A DNA stretch of 55,247 nucleotides. Source: Deltaproteobacteria bacterium. GTDB lineage: Bacteria > Desulfobacterota > DSM-4660 > Desulfatiglandales > B25-G16. The notes under the pieces are model-generated. The model did no database searches. It was not told the origin of the DNA and was given only the letters and a program-made list of their open reading frames with translations. The position numbers and the translations under genes are program-made. The stretch is taken from contig JAFDDT010000005.1 in the NCBI GenBank assembly GCA_019310725.1, positions 1 to 55,247 on the forward strand. The letters are read 5' to 3'. Of the stretch, positions 18,440-26,090 are shown piece after piece; the first letter of the stretch is position 1; each line of letters starts with the position of its first letter.

Positions 18440-18905
18440 TTATCTCTTTTTATTGCCTCTCATCCCAACAGAATGCATTCTCGCTAATCGCCTCAGCAGC
18501 TCTCTCGGCATAGTCTGATGTCTTTGAACCCAGATCTTGCAGTGGCCATCTACTGCGGCTTTAGAACCTTGCTGCAACGCTTGTCTCGCAAAGGTTTCTT
18601 GTGCCTCGCTACTATGCCTCCTGAGCTGACGTTGAAAGCCTCTGTGCGGTATCATTTTTGATATATTTGAAATCAGGCAGGTAAATGTCAACGATTCCGG
18701 CAGGCTTTCGGGTCGTTTCAAAGAGATCATACGCACCGGTATTGTACACGATGGGGATCTTCAGGCCTTGAGCAAAAACTGTGGGCAATGCCTCTTTTTT
18801 CGTACCTTTTTTGCATTGACACAGAGGAATCAATTTCGTAATGTCACATGAATTTACCAAGATTACTGTACGATTGAGTGTGGCTTTGGGGAAAAACCAT
18901 ATCAA
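18440..18905 (-). pseudogene. decayed PflX-like (COG1313-type) radical SAM protein fragment, interrupted by ~111 bp insertion
   Basis: GLKIPIVYNTGAYDLFETTRKPAGIVDIYLPDFKYIKNDTAQRLSTS (minus strand) resembles the PflX core; the expected continuation TSDYAERAAEAISE occurs in the same frame about 111 bp further on; then a frame change to MHSVGMRG. Confidence 0.6.
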
Positions 18906-18961
18906 TCGTAAGTGAAATCCCTGAATATCTTCCAGCCTTTTTGACGGCCAAGGGCAAATAG

Positions 18962-19798
18962 ATGAGAATTAAGTTTTGGGGTACCAGGGGATCAACCCCT
19001 GTGCCAGGAAAAGAAACGATTATCTACGGAGGAAATACCACCTGCCTGGAAATAGACCTCAGGGGTGGAAAAAAGGTAGTTATAGATGCCGGCACAGGGA
19101 TCCGATCTCTCGGCAATCATTTTGAATCACGCAGAGAAGTTGTAGACATCCACCTTCTTATGACCCATATTCACTGGGATCACATTCTTGGTTTTCCATT
19201 TTTTTTCCCAATTTATAGATCCTCAACGAAAATCCTGGTTGATGGTTATAGCTTAGGCATGAAAGGCGTTCGATACAGCTTTGACAATAAGATGGGAGAT
19301 GGTTTCTTCCCAATCAGGTTTGAGGAACTCAAGTCCGACATACAATTTGACAGCAAAGTAACCCAAAGCTCCCTGGAAATCGATGGCACTCTTATAGACA
19401 GCATTCCTCTCCGTCATCCACAGGGGGGGTTGGGATTTAGATTTCGGGAAGAACATAAGACCCTTGTTTTTTTGACCGACAATGAACTTGATGTAACGGG
19501 AAACTCTTTCGGCGATTATGTTGAATTTTGCAAGGGAGCGGATATCCTTATCCATGATAGCCAGTTCACACCTGAAGAGATACCAAGGCACAGGGGCTGG
19601 GGACACTCTGATTATCAATCAGCATTAGACCTTGCTTTTGAGGCTCACGCGAAAAAACTGGTCCTCTTCCACCACGCACCGGAGAGAAAGGACAGCGATA
19701 TAGTAAAAATTGCAATGCTCTGCCAAGACTCGGTTAGCAAAAGGGATTCGAGCCTGGAGGTAGAGCCCGCCAAAGAAAATTCTGTTCTTGTGCTGTAG
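18962..19798 (+). CDS. MBL-fold metallo-hydrolase (PhnP/cyclic-nucleotide phosphodiesterase-like)
   Basis: MRIKFWGTRGSTPVPGKETIIYGGNTTCLEI; LLMTHIHWDHILGFPFF; GHSDYQSALDLA; LFHHAPERKD. Confidence 0.88.
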   Translation: MRIKFWGTRGSTPVPGKETIIYGGNTTCLEIDLRGGKKVVIDAGTGIRSLGNHFESRREVVDIHLLMTHIHWDHILGFPFFFPIYRSSTKILVDGYSLGMKGVRYSFDNKMGDGFFPIRFEELKSDIQFDSKVTQSSLEIDGTLIDSIPLRHPQGGLGFRFREEHKTLVFLTDNELDVTGNSFGDYVEFCKGADILIHDSQFTPEEIPRHRGWGHSDYQSALDLAFEAHAKKLVLFHHAPERKDSDIVKIAMLCQDSVSKRDSSLEVEPAKENSVLVL

Positions 19799-19808
19799 GG
19801 AATACAGA

Positions 19809-20864
19809 TTACCGTGGAGGTTCAGACATAATATCTGACAGGCTGGACAACAACTCCATGATCCTTTCCGCCTTATCCGGTTCTAATGTCCCCAAACCGC
19901 AGGCTGGGGTGATCAATGACCTTTCCGCCACAAAACCCTTCTTGATTCCCCATTCATACAATCTATTGAGTCCTTTTTCCAACTGGATCTTGAGATCGTT
20001 CAGGGTCTCTTTTCCGCTAAAAGAGGTAGTAGGAACCGCTCCCCATGCAATTGTTCCCCCCCCCTCCAGAAATCTCACGATCTCGTCCCGGTACAGCAAG
20101 AAATAATCCATATAATCAAATGCGTCAAAATTTACTATATCAACTCCTGTTTCGATTATCATCGACCAATCCGTGTTTCCACAGCAGTGGATCCCAATCA
20201 ATGCAGGACTTCTGGAGTGCAGGTACTCTACAACCTCTCCTATAAGCTTAATGACTATTTCTCTCCGAATGGGCGTAAAGGCTGAACCGAAACCGGACAG
20301 ATATGGCTCATCCATAAACAAAATGGGCCTCTTGCCGGATATAGACATCTTCTTGATGAGCCAAAGGGCCTTGATGGCCAAGCCTTTGACTATGGTGTCC
20401 GTAATCTCGCCATTATAGAGAGCAGACCTTCCACTAGAGTCCTTCAGACTTCCTGCGAAGGTGATGGGACCTACTATCTGCCCCTTAATAAAAGACCCGT
20501 AGCTTTGCGGGCTTTCTTCAATCAGTTCCACAAGTCTGTAGAGACCAGTTGCATAGTCAACACCAATGGCAAAATAATCCATATCAGCCGCCAAAAAGTG
20601 CTCATAAAAGGCAACAAGCTCAGTCTCCGAATTTTCGACAGCGTGGACTGTAATGGCGTTTTTTTCATGATTCAGCCTGAGCAAAGGGAGCCCTTGACTT
20701 GCCTGGATAGACATATCCTCTAGAGAGCTTCGCTTCACAAACTGAGGCCAGAAAGGAATATCATGAAAAATCTCAAGGATGCGCTGGCAGGTATTATCCA
20801 CATCCAAAAAAGGTACGCTCCCGACACCAGTAGCCTTAAAATTGAAAGAGAGGCTTTTTCTCAA
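19809..20864 (-). CDS. MetE C-terminal-domain/URO-D-like protein (candidate core methionine synthase-like methyltransferase)
   Basis: FKATGVGSVPFLDVDNTC; ILFMDEPYLSGFG; IGIHCCGNTDWSMIIETGVDIVNFDAF; SLITPACGLGTLEPDKAERIM. Confidence 0.72.
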   Translation of the reverse strand: MRKSLSFNFKATGVGSVPFLDVDNTCQRILEIFHDIPFWPQFVKRSSLEDMSIQASQGLPLLRLNHEKNAITVHAVENSETELVAFYEHFLAADMDYFAIGVDYATGLYRLVELIEESPQSYGSFIKGQIVGPITFAGSLKDSSGRSALYNGEITDTIVKGLAIKALWLIKKMSISGKRPILFMDEPYLSGFGSAFTPIRREIVIKLIGEVVEYLHSRSPALIGIHCCGNTDWSMIIETGVDIVNFDAFDYMDYFLLYRDEIVRFLEGGGTIAWGAVPTTSFSGKETLNDLKIQLEKGLNRLYEWGIKKGFVAERSLITPACGLGTLEPDKAERIMELLSSLSDIMSEPPR

Positions 20865-21433
20865 TTGATTCTTTGCTCCACCCTCTCGATATATTCTTTT
20901 GAGCGCGTGTCCACTTTCACTCTGTCCCCAACGTTTAAGAAGAGTGGAACCTGAATTACCCCCCCTGATTCCAAAGTGGCTGGTTTACTGCCTCCGGTCA
21001 CTGTGTTACCTTTAACCCCTGGTTCCGTTTGGGTAATCTCTAAATCAACGAAATTGGGGAGCTCTACATCTACTATGCGCTCATTGTATATCAGCACCTT
21101 GACATTGGTATTTTCTTTCAAGAATAATCTATTGTCCTTCAACTGTTCAGCTTTCAAAAAGACCTGATCGTAGGTTTCGATATCCATAAAACAGAATTCA
21201 TCTCTATCCTGGTAAAGATATTGCATTTCCTTCTCCTCGATATTAGGAGGGGTAACCTTTTCTCCAGCCCTGAATGTCTTTTCCAATACCTGGCCGGTGA
21301 TAATATTCTTCAGCTTTGTCCTGACAAATGCTCCGCCCTTTCCTGGCTTTACATGCAAGAATTCCATAATCATTAATGGCTTTCCATCAAATTCGATCTT
21401 TAGCCCAGTTCTAAAGTCTGCCGTTGTATACAT
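20861..21433 (-). CDS. efp: elongation factor P
   Basis: MYTTADFRTGLKIEFDGKPLMIMEFLHVKPGKGGAFVRTKLKN; VKVDTRSKEYIERV. Confidence 0.97.
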   Translation of the reverse strand: MYTTADFRTGLKIEFDGKPLMIMEFLHVKPGKGGAFVRTKLKNIITGQVLEKTFRAGEKVTPPNIEEKEMQYLYQDRDEFCFMDIETYDQVFLKAEQLKDNRLFLKENTNVKVLIYNERIVDVELPNFVDLEITQTEPGVKGNTVTGGSKPATLESGGVIQVPLFLNVGDRVKVDTRSKEYIERVEQRIN

Positions 21434-21488
21434 CGAAAGTTTCTCTCCTTTGGCAAGTTATTCTCCAGTACAATGCAAAGACACAGGT

Positions 21489-22184
21489 TCAGGGTTGCTG
21501 TACAAGATTCACACGCTTCCTTGACTCTATGGCAGAAAGCCACCTTTCTAAGATGCCAATGAACTTTATTTTCTGTTCTCTCACTATGCCCTCTGTGCCT
21601 TTTCCCTGGTCTCCTGTTTCCTTTATCTCCATCAATGCTTTGAGCCTTTTCTTCGATTTCGCATCATCTGGAGAGTCTCTAAGTACCTGTTGATATGTTC
21701 TTATTGCCTCATCTAACGCTCCTTGGTTATAGTAGATCTCTGCTAAGGTAGGGGTTGGAAGAACGGGTTTTTCTTCCTGACTAAGAGAGTTCAGTTCAGA
21801 GAGCAGTTGAGACGCCTCCTTATCACTCTTATGGTGTGCCAAATAAAGCTCTAACGCCTTAATAGCCTCTCTAAGCCTATCTTCTTTTCTGAAAACTTTA
21901 GCTTGAAGTTTAAAAATGGAAGATAACTCCCCAATTTTATAAGCTAATCTGTCTAGTTCTATTTCTGCAAGGTCCAGATGGCCCTGGCTAAAATACGTTT
22001 CTGCCAAAAGCCTTCTGATATTTATATCATCTGGGAATATTTCCAGCGCCTTAAGGCATGCCTTTACGGCTATCTCCGTTCTTCCTTCTTCTATAAGTAG
22101 TTTGATAAGGAGAACACTTGCACTTGGTGTTTCTATCTTGTCTATTATTTCTTTATCGAGTAAATCTGAAGCACTCACTGCCAA
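21489..22184 (-). CDS. tetratricopeptide repeat protein
   Basis: TPTLAEIYYNQGALDEAIRTYQQVLRDSPDDAKSKKRL and preceding TPR-like helices. Confidence 0.8.
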   Translation of the reverse strand: MAVSASDLLDKEIIDKIETPSASVLLIKLLIEEGRTEIAVKACLKALEIFPDDINIRRLLAETYFSQGHLDLAEIELDRLAYKIGELSSIFKLQAKVFRKEDRLREAIKALELYLAHHKSDKEASQLLSELNSLSQEEKPVLPTPTLAEIYYNQGALDEAIRTYQQVLRDSPDDAKSKKRLKALMEIKETGDQGKGTEGIVREQKIKFIGILERWLSAIESRKRVNLVQQP

Positions 22185-22192
22185 CTCCTGCT

Positions 22193-22534
22193 TTATTGTT
22201 GCCTCCCGTTTTTATTCTCAGATCCCTGACCGCTGCCATTCCATTCTCTTTTGAAACGGTAAATAATCTCATTGTCTTTTACCAGTCCCAGTTCCTTGCG
22301 AGCCACCGACTCCAGGTATTGACGATCCTCCCTTAGTCTCCTGATCTCAGCGGCGAGCAGTTTATTCTTTTCTTCTAGTTCCTTTATTACAGCCAGAGAT
22401 CTCTCATTTTCTTTTTGCATCTTATAAAGGTCTAGTAGCCCGTCCTGTCCAAAGATTAACCAAACAGCTAAAAGCAGTGCAACAAAAGAAAAGGCAAATA
22501 TATAGATTAAATGATTCTTTTTAAGATACCGCAA
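22193..22534 (-). CDS. septum formation initiator (FtsB/DivIC-like) protein
   Basis: Short N-terminal TM, coiled coil, YLESVARKELGLVKDNEIIYRF motif. Confidence 0.82.
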   Translation of the reverse strand: MRYLKKNHLIYIFAFSFVALLLAVWLIFGQDGLLDLYKMQKENERSLAVIKELEEKNKLLAAEIRRLREDRQYLESVARKELGLVKDNEIIYRFKREWNGSGQGSENKNGRQQ

Positions 22535-22536
22535 AT

Positions 22537-22974
22537 CTAGTACACCTTTTCAGGTTCCCACTGGGCAGCTATAATAATGGAGCTAACCCCTGCATCCTTA
22601 GCTAGATCCATTATGCTTACCACCAGTCCATGTCTGACATCCTTGTCGGCCTGAAGCAGGAGGCCAATTCTTTTTTCTTTGCTCATCTCTTTGAGCCTGA
22701 GGTGGAGATTCTTTAAGGTAACTTTTTCTCCTTGTAGGTAACAATTTCCCGTTCTATCGAGGGCCAGAACTATATTATCGGCTGATCGATCCGATCCTTT
22801 TTCCAAAATATCAGGTAACGAAATATCGATCCCTGAAATTATTTCAAAATGAGATGTTAGCATAAAGAAAATAAGAAGCAAGAATACGATGTCAATGAGA
22901 GGCGCAATGCTTATGCCAAGGCTGATTTCCTCTCGCTTCGGCTGGCTAAACCGCATCTTCTCCACTCCCTTCAA
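22537..22974 (-). CDS. ExbD/TolR biopolymer transport protein
   Basis: ISIAPLIDIVFLLLIFFMLTSHF; ADKDVRHGLVVSIMDLAKDAGV. Confidence 0.9.
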   Translation of the reverse strand: MKGVEKMRFSQPKREEISLGISIAPLIDIVFLLLIFFMLTSHFEIISGIDISLPDILEKGSDRSADNIVLALDRTGNCYLQGEKVTLKNLHLRLKEMSKEKRIGLLLQADKDVRHGLVVSIMDLAKDAGVSSIIIAAQWEPEKVY

Positions 22975-23563
22975 TGGTGTCTACAAGCCGAATAGAGTTC
23001 TCTTCCATTTCAAAAACAAGGACCTGTGCCTTGTCTGTGAGAAAACGATAGGCAACCAGCGTAGGTATGGCTACTATTAGGCCTGCTGCTGTTGTGATCA
23101 GTGCCTCAGCAATACCTCCTGCAAGCGGTGCAGAACCACTAATACCATGTACAGAGATAGCGTTAAAGGTCTTTATCATGCCTGAAACAGTACCAAGCAA
23201 GCCAAGCAACGGAGAGAGATTGGCTATGGTTAGCAGGATACCAATATTTCTTTCCAATATAACACCTTCTCTCCTTCCCTTGTCTTCAATGGCCTCTTTA
23301 ACCAGCCACATCCCTCTGCCGACATTTCTTAAACCTGCCAGAAAAATTCTCGCGATGGAAGAGCTGTGTCCTTGGCAGAGAAAAATCGCTTCTTCTATCT
23401 TATCTCGTTTTACCAACTCTTCGACCTTATCAATAAAATCCTTTGGTATGATTAGTTTTCGCCTCAGCACCCAGATCCTCTCCAAGAATATGGCCAAACA
23501 GGCCACAGAACAAAAAAGGATAGGATACATAAAAGGTCCACCTTTGATAACCAATTTAATCAA
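22946..23563 (-). CDS. MotA/TolQ/ExbB proton channel family protein
   Basis: LLTIANLSPLLGLLGTVSGMIKTFNAI; GGIAEALITTAAGLIVAIPTLVAYRF. Confidence 0.92.
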   Translation of the reverse strand: MIKLVIKGGPFMYPILFCSVACLAIFLERIWVLRRKLIIPKDFIDKVEELVKRDKIEEAIFLCQGHSSSIARIFLAGLRNVGRGMWLVKEAIEDKGRREGVILERNIGILLTIANLSPLLGLLGTVSGMIKTFNAISVHGISGSAPLAGGIAEALITTAAGLIVAIPTLVAYRFLTDKAQVLVFEMEENSIRLVDTIEGSGEDAV

Positions 23564-23732
23564 TGTTCTCCTCCAACGAAATTTGAGGACTACTCAGCCA
23601 CCGGGTAGTAGGTAAAATACCTTCTAAAAAATTCAAAGTCAAGGATACCCTCACCTACGTCTTCATAGCTCAAGATCCTAAAAGTTGTGTGAAGTTATTT
23701 ATGCTGAAGGAAAATCCCGATTCTTTCGGAAC

Positions 23733-23801
23733 TTCAAAATTCGAAACTCGAAACCCTAAATCCAAAACAATACCAAAATTCAAACATTCAAAATTCGAAA
23801 C
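23733..23801. repeat. AT-rich intergenic repeat with 15-bp direct repeat TTCAAAATTCGAAAC
   Basis: Identical copies at 23733-23747 and 23787-23801, with further degenerate TCGAAAC units between. Confidence 0.75.
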
Positions 23802-23940
23802 GGCCCAAAGCTCAGTTTGTCTAGGCAAACACTTCTTCGTTTTAAGCAAAGGCGCAGGAAAGCAGAGCTTCGCTAGTAGTTGCATTGAAACTGAGCACAC
23901 AGCCCGAATTCACTTGACACATAGTATGTGCAATCCCGTT

Positions 23941-24591
23941 TTACTTGAGTGTGACTGAATAGAATTTTTCCTCTGGAAGCTCGAGGCAGGTCAAACAATT
24001 ACCATAAACAGCCCCGGTATCTATGCCTATCTTATTTTTCAGGATCAAAGGACTATAAAGAGGAGTGTGGCCAAAGATAACCACCTTGCCGAAATCATAG
24101 TCAGAGTAGATAAACTCATCTCTAATCCAGATCATATCAAAAAGATCCTGATCCTGGATCCTTACTTTGGGGCGGAAACCAGCGTGCACAACGTAGTACC
24201 TGTCAAGTTCTACCATTGGTAAAAGTGAAGAGAAAAAATCCAAATGTGAAGGCGGAATAAGAGGATCCTTTCTCCCTCGCCTAACTTCCTTGTAACCTCT
24301 TAGGGTCGAGAGACCTCCATTCAGTATGAAGCTGTTGTAATCAGCACCTGATAAGTAGTCAAGAAACATCTGTTCATGGTTACCAATAAGACACTGCATA
24401 AAGTGAGAATCTTTTTTGAGTTGTAAAATATAGTCTATAACACCTCTACTGTCTTCCCCCCGATCAATGTAGTCGCCAATAAAAATGAGTCGATCATGAA
24501 GGGGATTCCATTCTATCTTGTCAATGAGCCTCTTGAGCATATCGAGACAGCCATGAATATCTCCAATAATAAGTGTCCTTCCTTCAGGCAT
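23941..24591 (-). CDS. serine/threonine phosphatase-type metallophosphoesterase
   Basis: MPEGRTLIIGDIHGCLDMLKRLI; FIGDYIDRGEDS; IGNHEQMFLDYL; FGHTPL; internal ATG at 24591 preferred since upstream sequence is repetitive. Confidence 0.85.
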   Translation of the reverse strand: MPEGRTLIIGDIHGCLDMLKRLIDKIEWNPLHDRLIFIGDYIDRGEDSRGVIDYILQLKKDSHFMQCLIGNHEQMFLDYLSGADYNSFILNGGLSTLRGYKEVRRGRKDPLIPPSHLDFFSSLLPMVELDRYYVVHAGFRPKVRIQDQDLFDMIWIRDEFIYSDYDFGKVVIFGHTPLYSPLILKNKIGIDTGAVYGNCLTCLELPEEKFYSVTLK

Positions 24592-24678
24592 AAGCCAACC
24601 CCTTAGAGAGCTCAAACAAGACAAAAAAGGTTCACCGTTCAGGGTTATCTTTCCTTCGCCGATCTTGCTTGAAGGCCA

Positions 24679-24740
24679 GCCCGCCAGACGTATGGCGGGC
24701 AAGTCTTCAGTGAACCTTGAACCTTTGAACCTTTGAACGG
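24679..24740. repeat. palindrome plus short tandem repeat
   Basis: gcccgccagacgtatggcgggc (24679-24700) and gaaccttgaacctttgaacctttgaacgg (24712-24740). Confidence 0.7.
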
Positions 24741-24841
24741 CTACAAAATATCTAGCCACTATATAAAAACCTTTCAATAAATAATCAAGTGAGATATTTT
24801 TTAAGCTATATTTCATTCGTTACCCGTGGAGGTGAATATCT

Positions 24842-25453
24842 ATGCCGAAAATAGTTTTAGTTGTAGCAACCCACAATCAGGGTAAAATGAGGGAATACAA
24901 TCTTCTGCTGAGGGAGTTTCCCATAGAGATCAAGGGGTTCTCTGATTTTCAGGAGATTCCTGGATTTGAAGAAAAGGGGAGTACCTTTGATGAAATTGCA
25001 ATAAATAAGGCCCAATTTGCATCGAAAATGCTGGATATTCCCGCGCTGGCAGATGACTCGGGGCTCGTGGTGGAAGCCCTGAATGGGGCACCGGGTATAT
25101 TTTCAGCACGCTATGCGGGAAACTCGGCCGATGATTACCAAAATAATCTAAAACTTCTTGAGAATATGAATGGAAAGGAAAAAAGAGATGCCACTTTTGT
25201 TTGCTCTATCGCCATAGCCAGGCCAGATGGCCAGGTTCTGACCTATACTGGAAGATGTTCAGGGAGAATCCTACGCAAGCCTGAAGGGACACACGGATTT
25301 GGATATGATCCTCTTTTTTATTATCCTCCTCTTCGCAAGGCTTTTGCACAGCTTTCGGCTGAAGAGAAAAACAGGGTAAGTCACAGGGGAAATGCCATGA
25401 GAAAATTGGCAGACGATTTTGAAAATATCCTAGCTTGGCTAGAAGACAGGTAG
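24842..25453 (+). CDS. rdgB: XTP/dITP diphosphatase (RdgB/HAM1)
   Basis: VVATHNQGKMREYNLLL; ALADDSGLVVEALNGAPGIFSARYAG; GTHGFGYDPLFYYP. Confidence 0.95.
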   Translation: MPKIVLVVATHNQGKMREYNLLLREFPIEIKGFSDFQEIPGFEEKGSTFDEIAINKAQFASKMLDIPALADDSGLVVEALNGAPGIFSARYAGNSADDYQNNLKLLENMNGKEKRDATFVCSIAIARPDGQVLTYTGRCSGRILRKPEGTHGFGYDPLFYYPPLRKAFAQLSAEEKNRVSHRGNAMRKLADDFENILAWLEDR

Positions 25454-25556
25454 GGAGAAACTGTAACACCCATGCTTTTTGCTTCTTTTTGTGCTTGCCT
25501 CCGGAATTTTTTTCAAATAAATTAAATGGTTAATTTGAAAAAACCAAGAGACCAGG

Positions 25557-26090
25557 ATGAACCTTTCGGCACGGACTGAAGAAAAGGTAATGTTTGATCA
25601 CATAGCCTCGATGCTCAGAACCTATGAAAAAAAAAGAGAAAATCTTATGGCAATCTTGCAAGAGATACAGGGAAAATATGGGTATGTTGCCCCCCCTGCT
25701 CTGCAGATGGTTGCCAAACATCTCGGGTTGTCCAGCTGTGAAGTCTATGGGGTGGCTACCTTTTACAATCAGTTCAGGTTCAATCCACCCGGCAAGCACC
25801 AGATTAGGGTCTGCCTCGGAACAGCCTGCCATGTGAGGGGTGGTGACATAATCCTGGAGAATTTTGAACGTAAGCTTGAGATTAAAGCAGGTGAGACCAC
25901 ACCAGACAGGGAATTCAGCATTGATAGGGTAGCCTGTGTAGGGTGTTGTGCCCTGGCACCGGTGGCCATAGTCGATGACACTGTTTATGGACATATGGCC
26001 CCAAGCAAGGTAGAGGGAGTGATCTTGGGGTTTGAGATAGAAAAAGAACGAAAAGAAAGAGAAAAACAGGACAGTGAATCTCAAGAGTAA
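25557..26090 (+). CDS. NuoE/HoxE-like thioredoxin-fold [2Fe-2S] subunit
   Basis: ENLMAILQEIQGKYGYVAPPALQMVAKHL; VCLGTACHVRGGDIIL; VACVGCCALAPVAIVDD. Confidence 0.92.
   Translation: MNLSARTEEKVMFDHIASMLRTYEKKRENLMAILQEIQGKYGYVAPPALQMVAKHLGLSSCEVYGVATFYNQFRFNPPGKHQIRVCLGTACHVRGGDIILENFERKLEIKAGETTPDREFSIDRVACVGCCALAPVAIVDDTVYGHMAPSKVEGVILGFEIEKERKEREKQDSESQE

Noticed and set aside
18600-18640. In-frame stop in the PflX-like fragment as a recoding/selenocysteine site
   Set aside because: The stop is TAG and removal of the 111-bp insertion explains it; no SECIS-like context was seen.
18440-18736. 98-aa minus-strand ORF as a gene
   Set aside because: It crosses the insertion in the wrong frame of the PflX-like pseudogene; better explained as decay.
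23733-23801. CRISPR-like repeat
   Set aside because: Only two identical units with degenerate copies between, no regular spacers and no cas genes.
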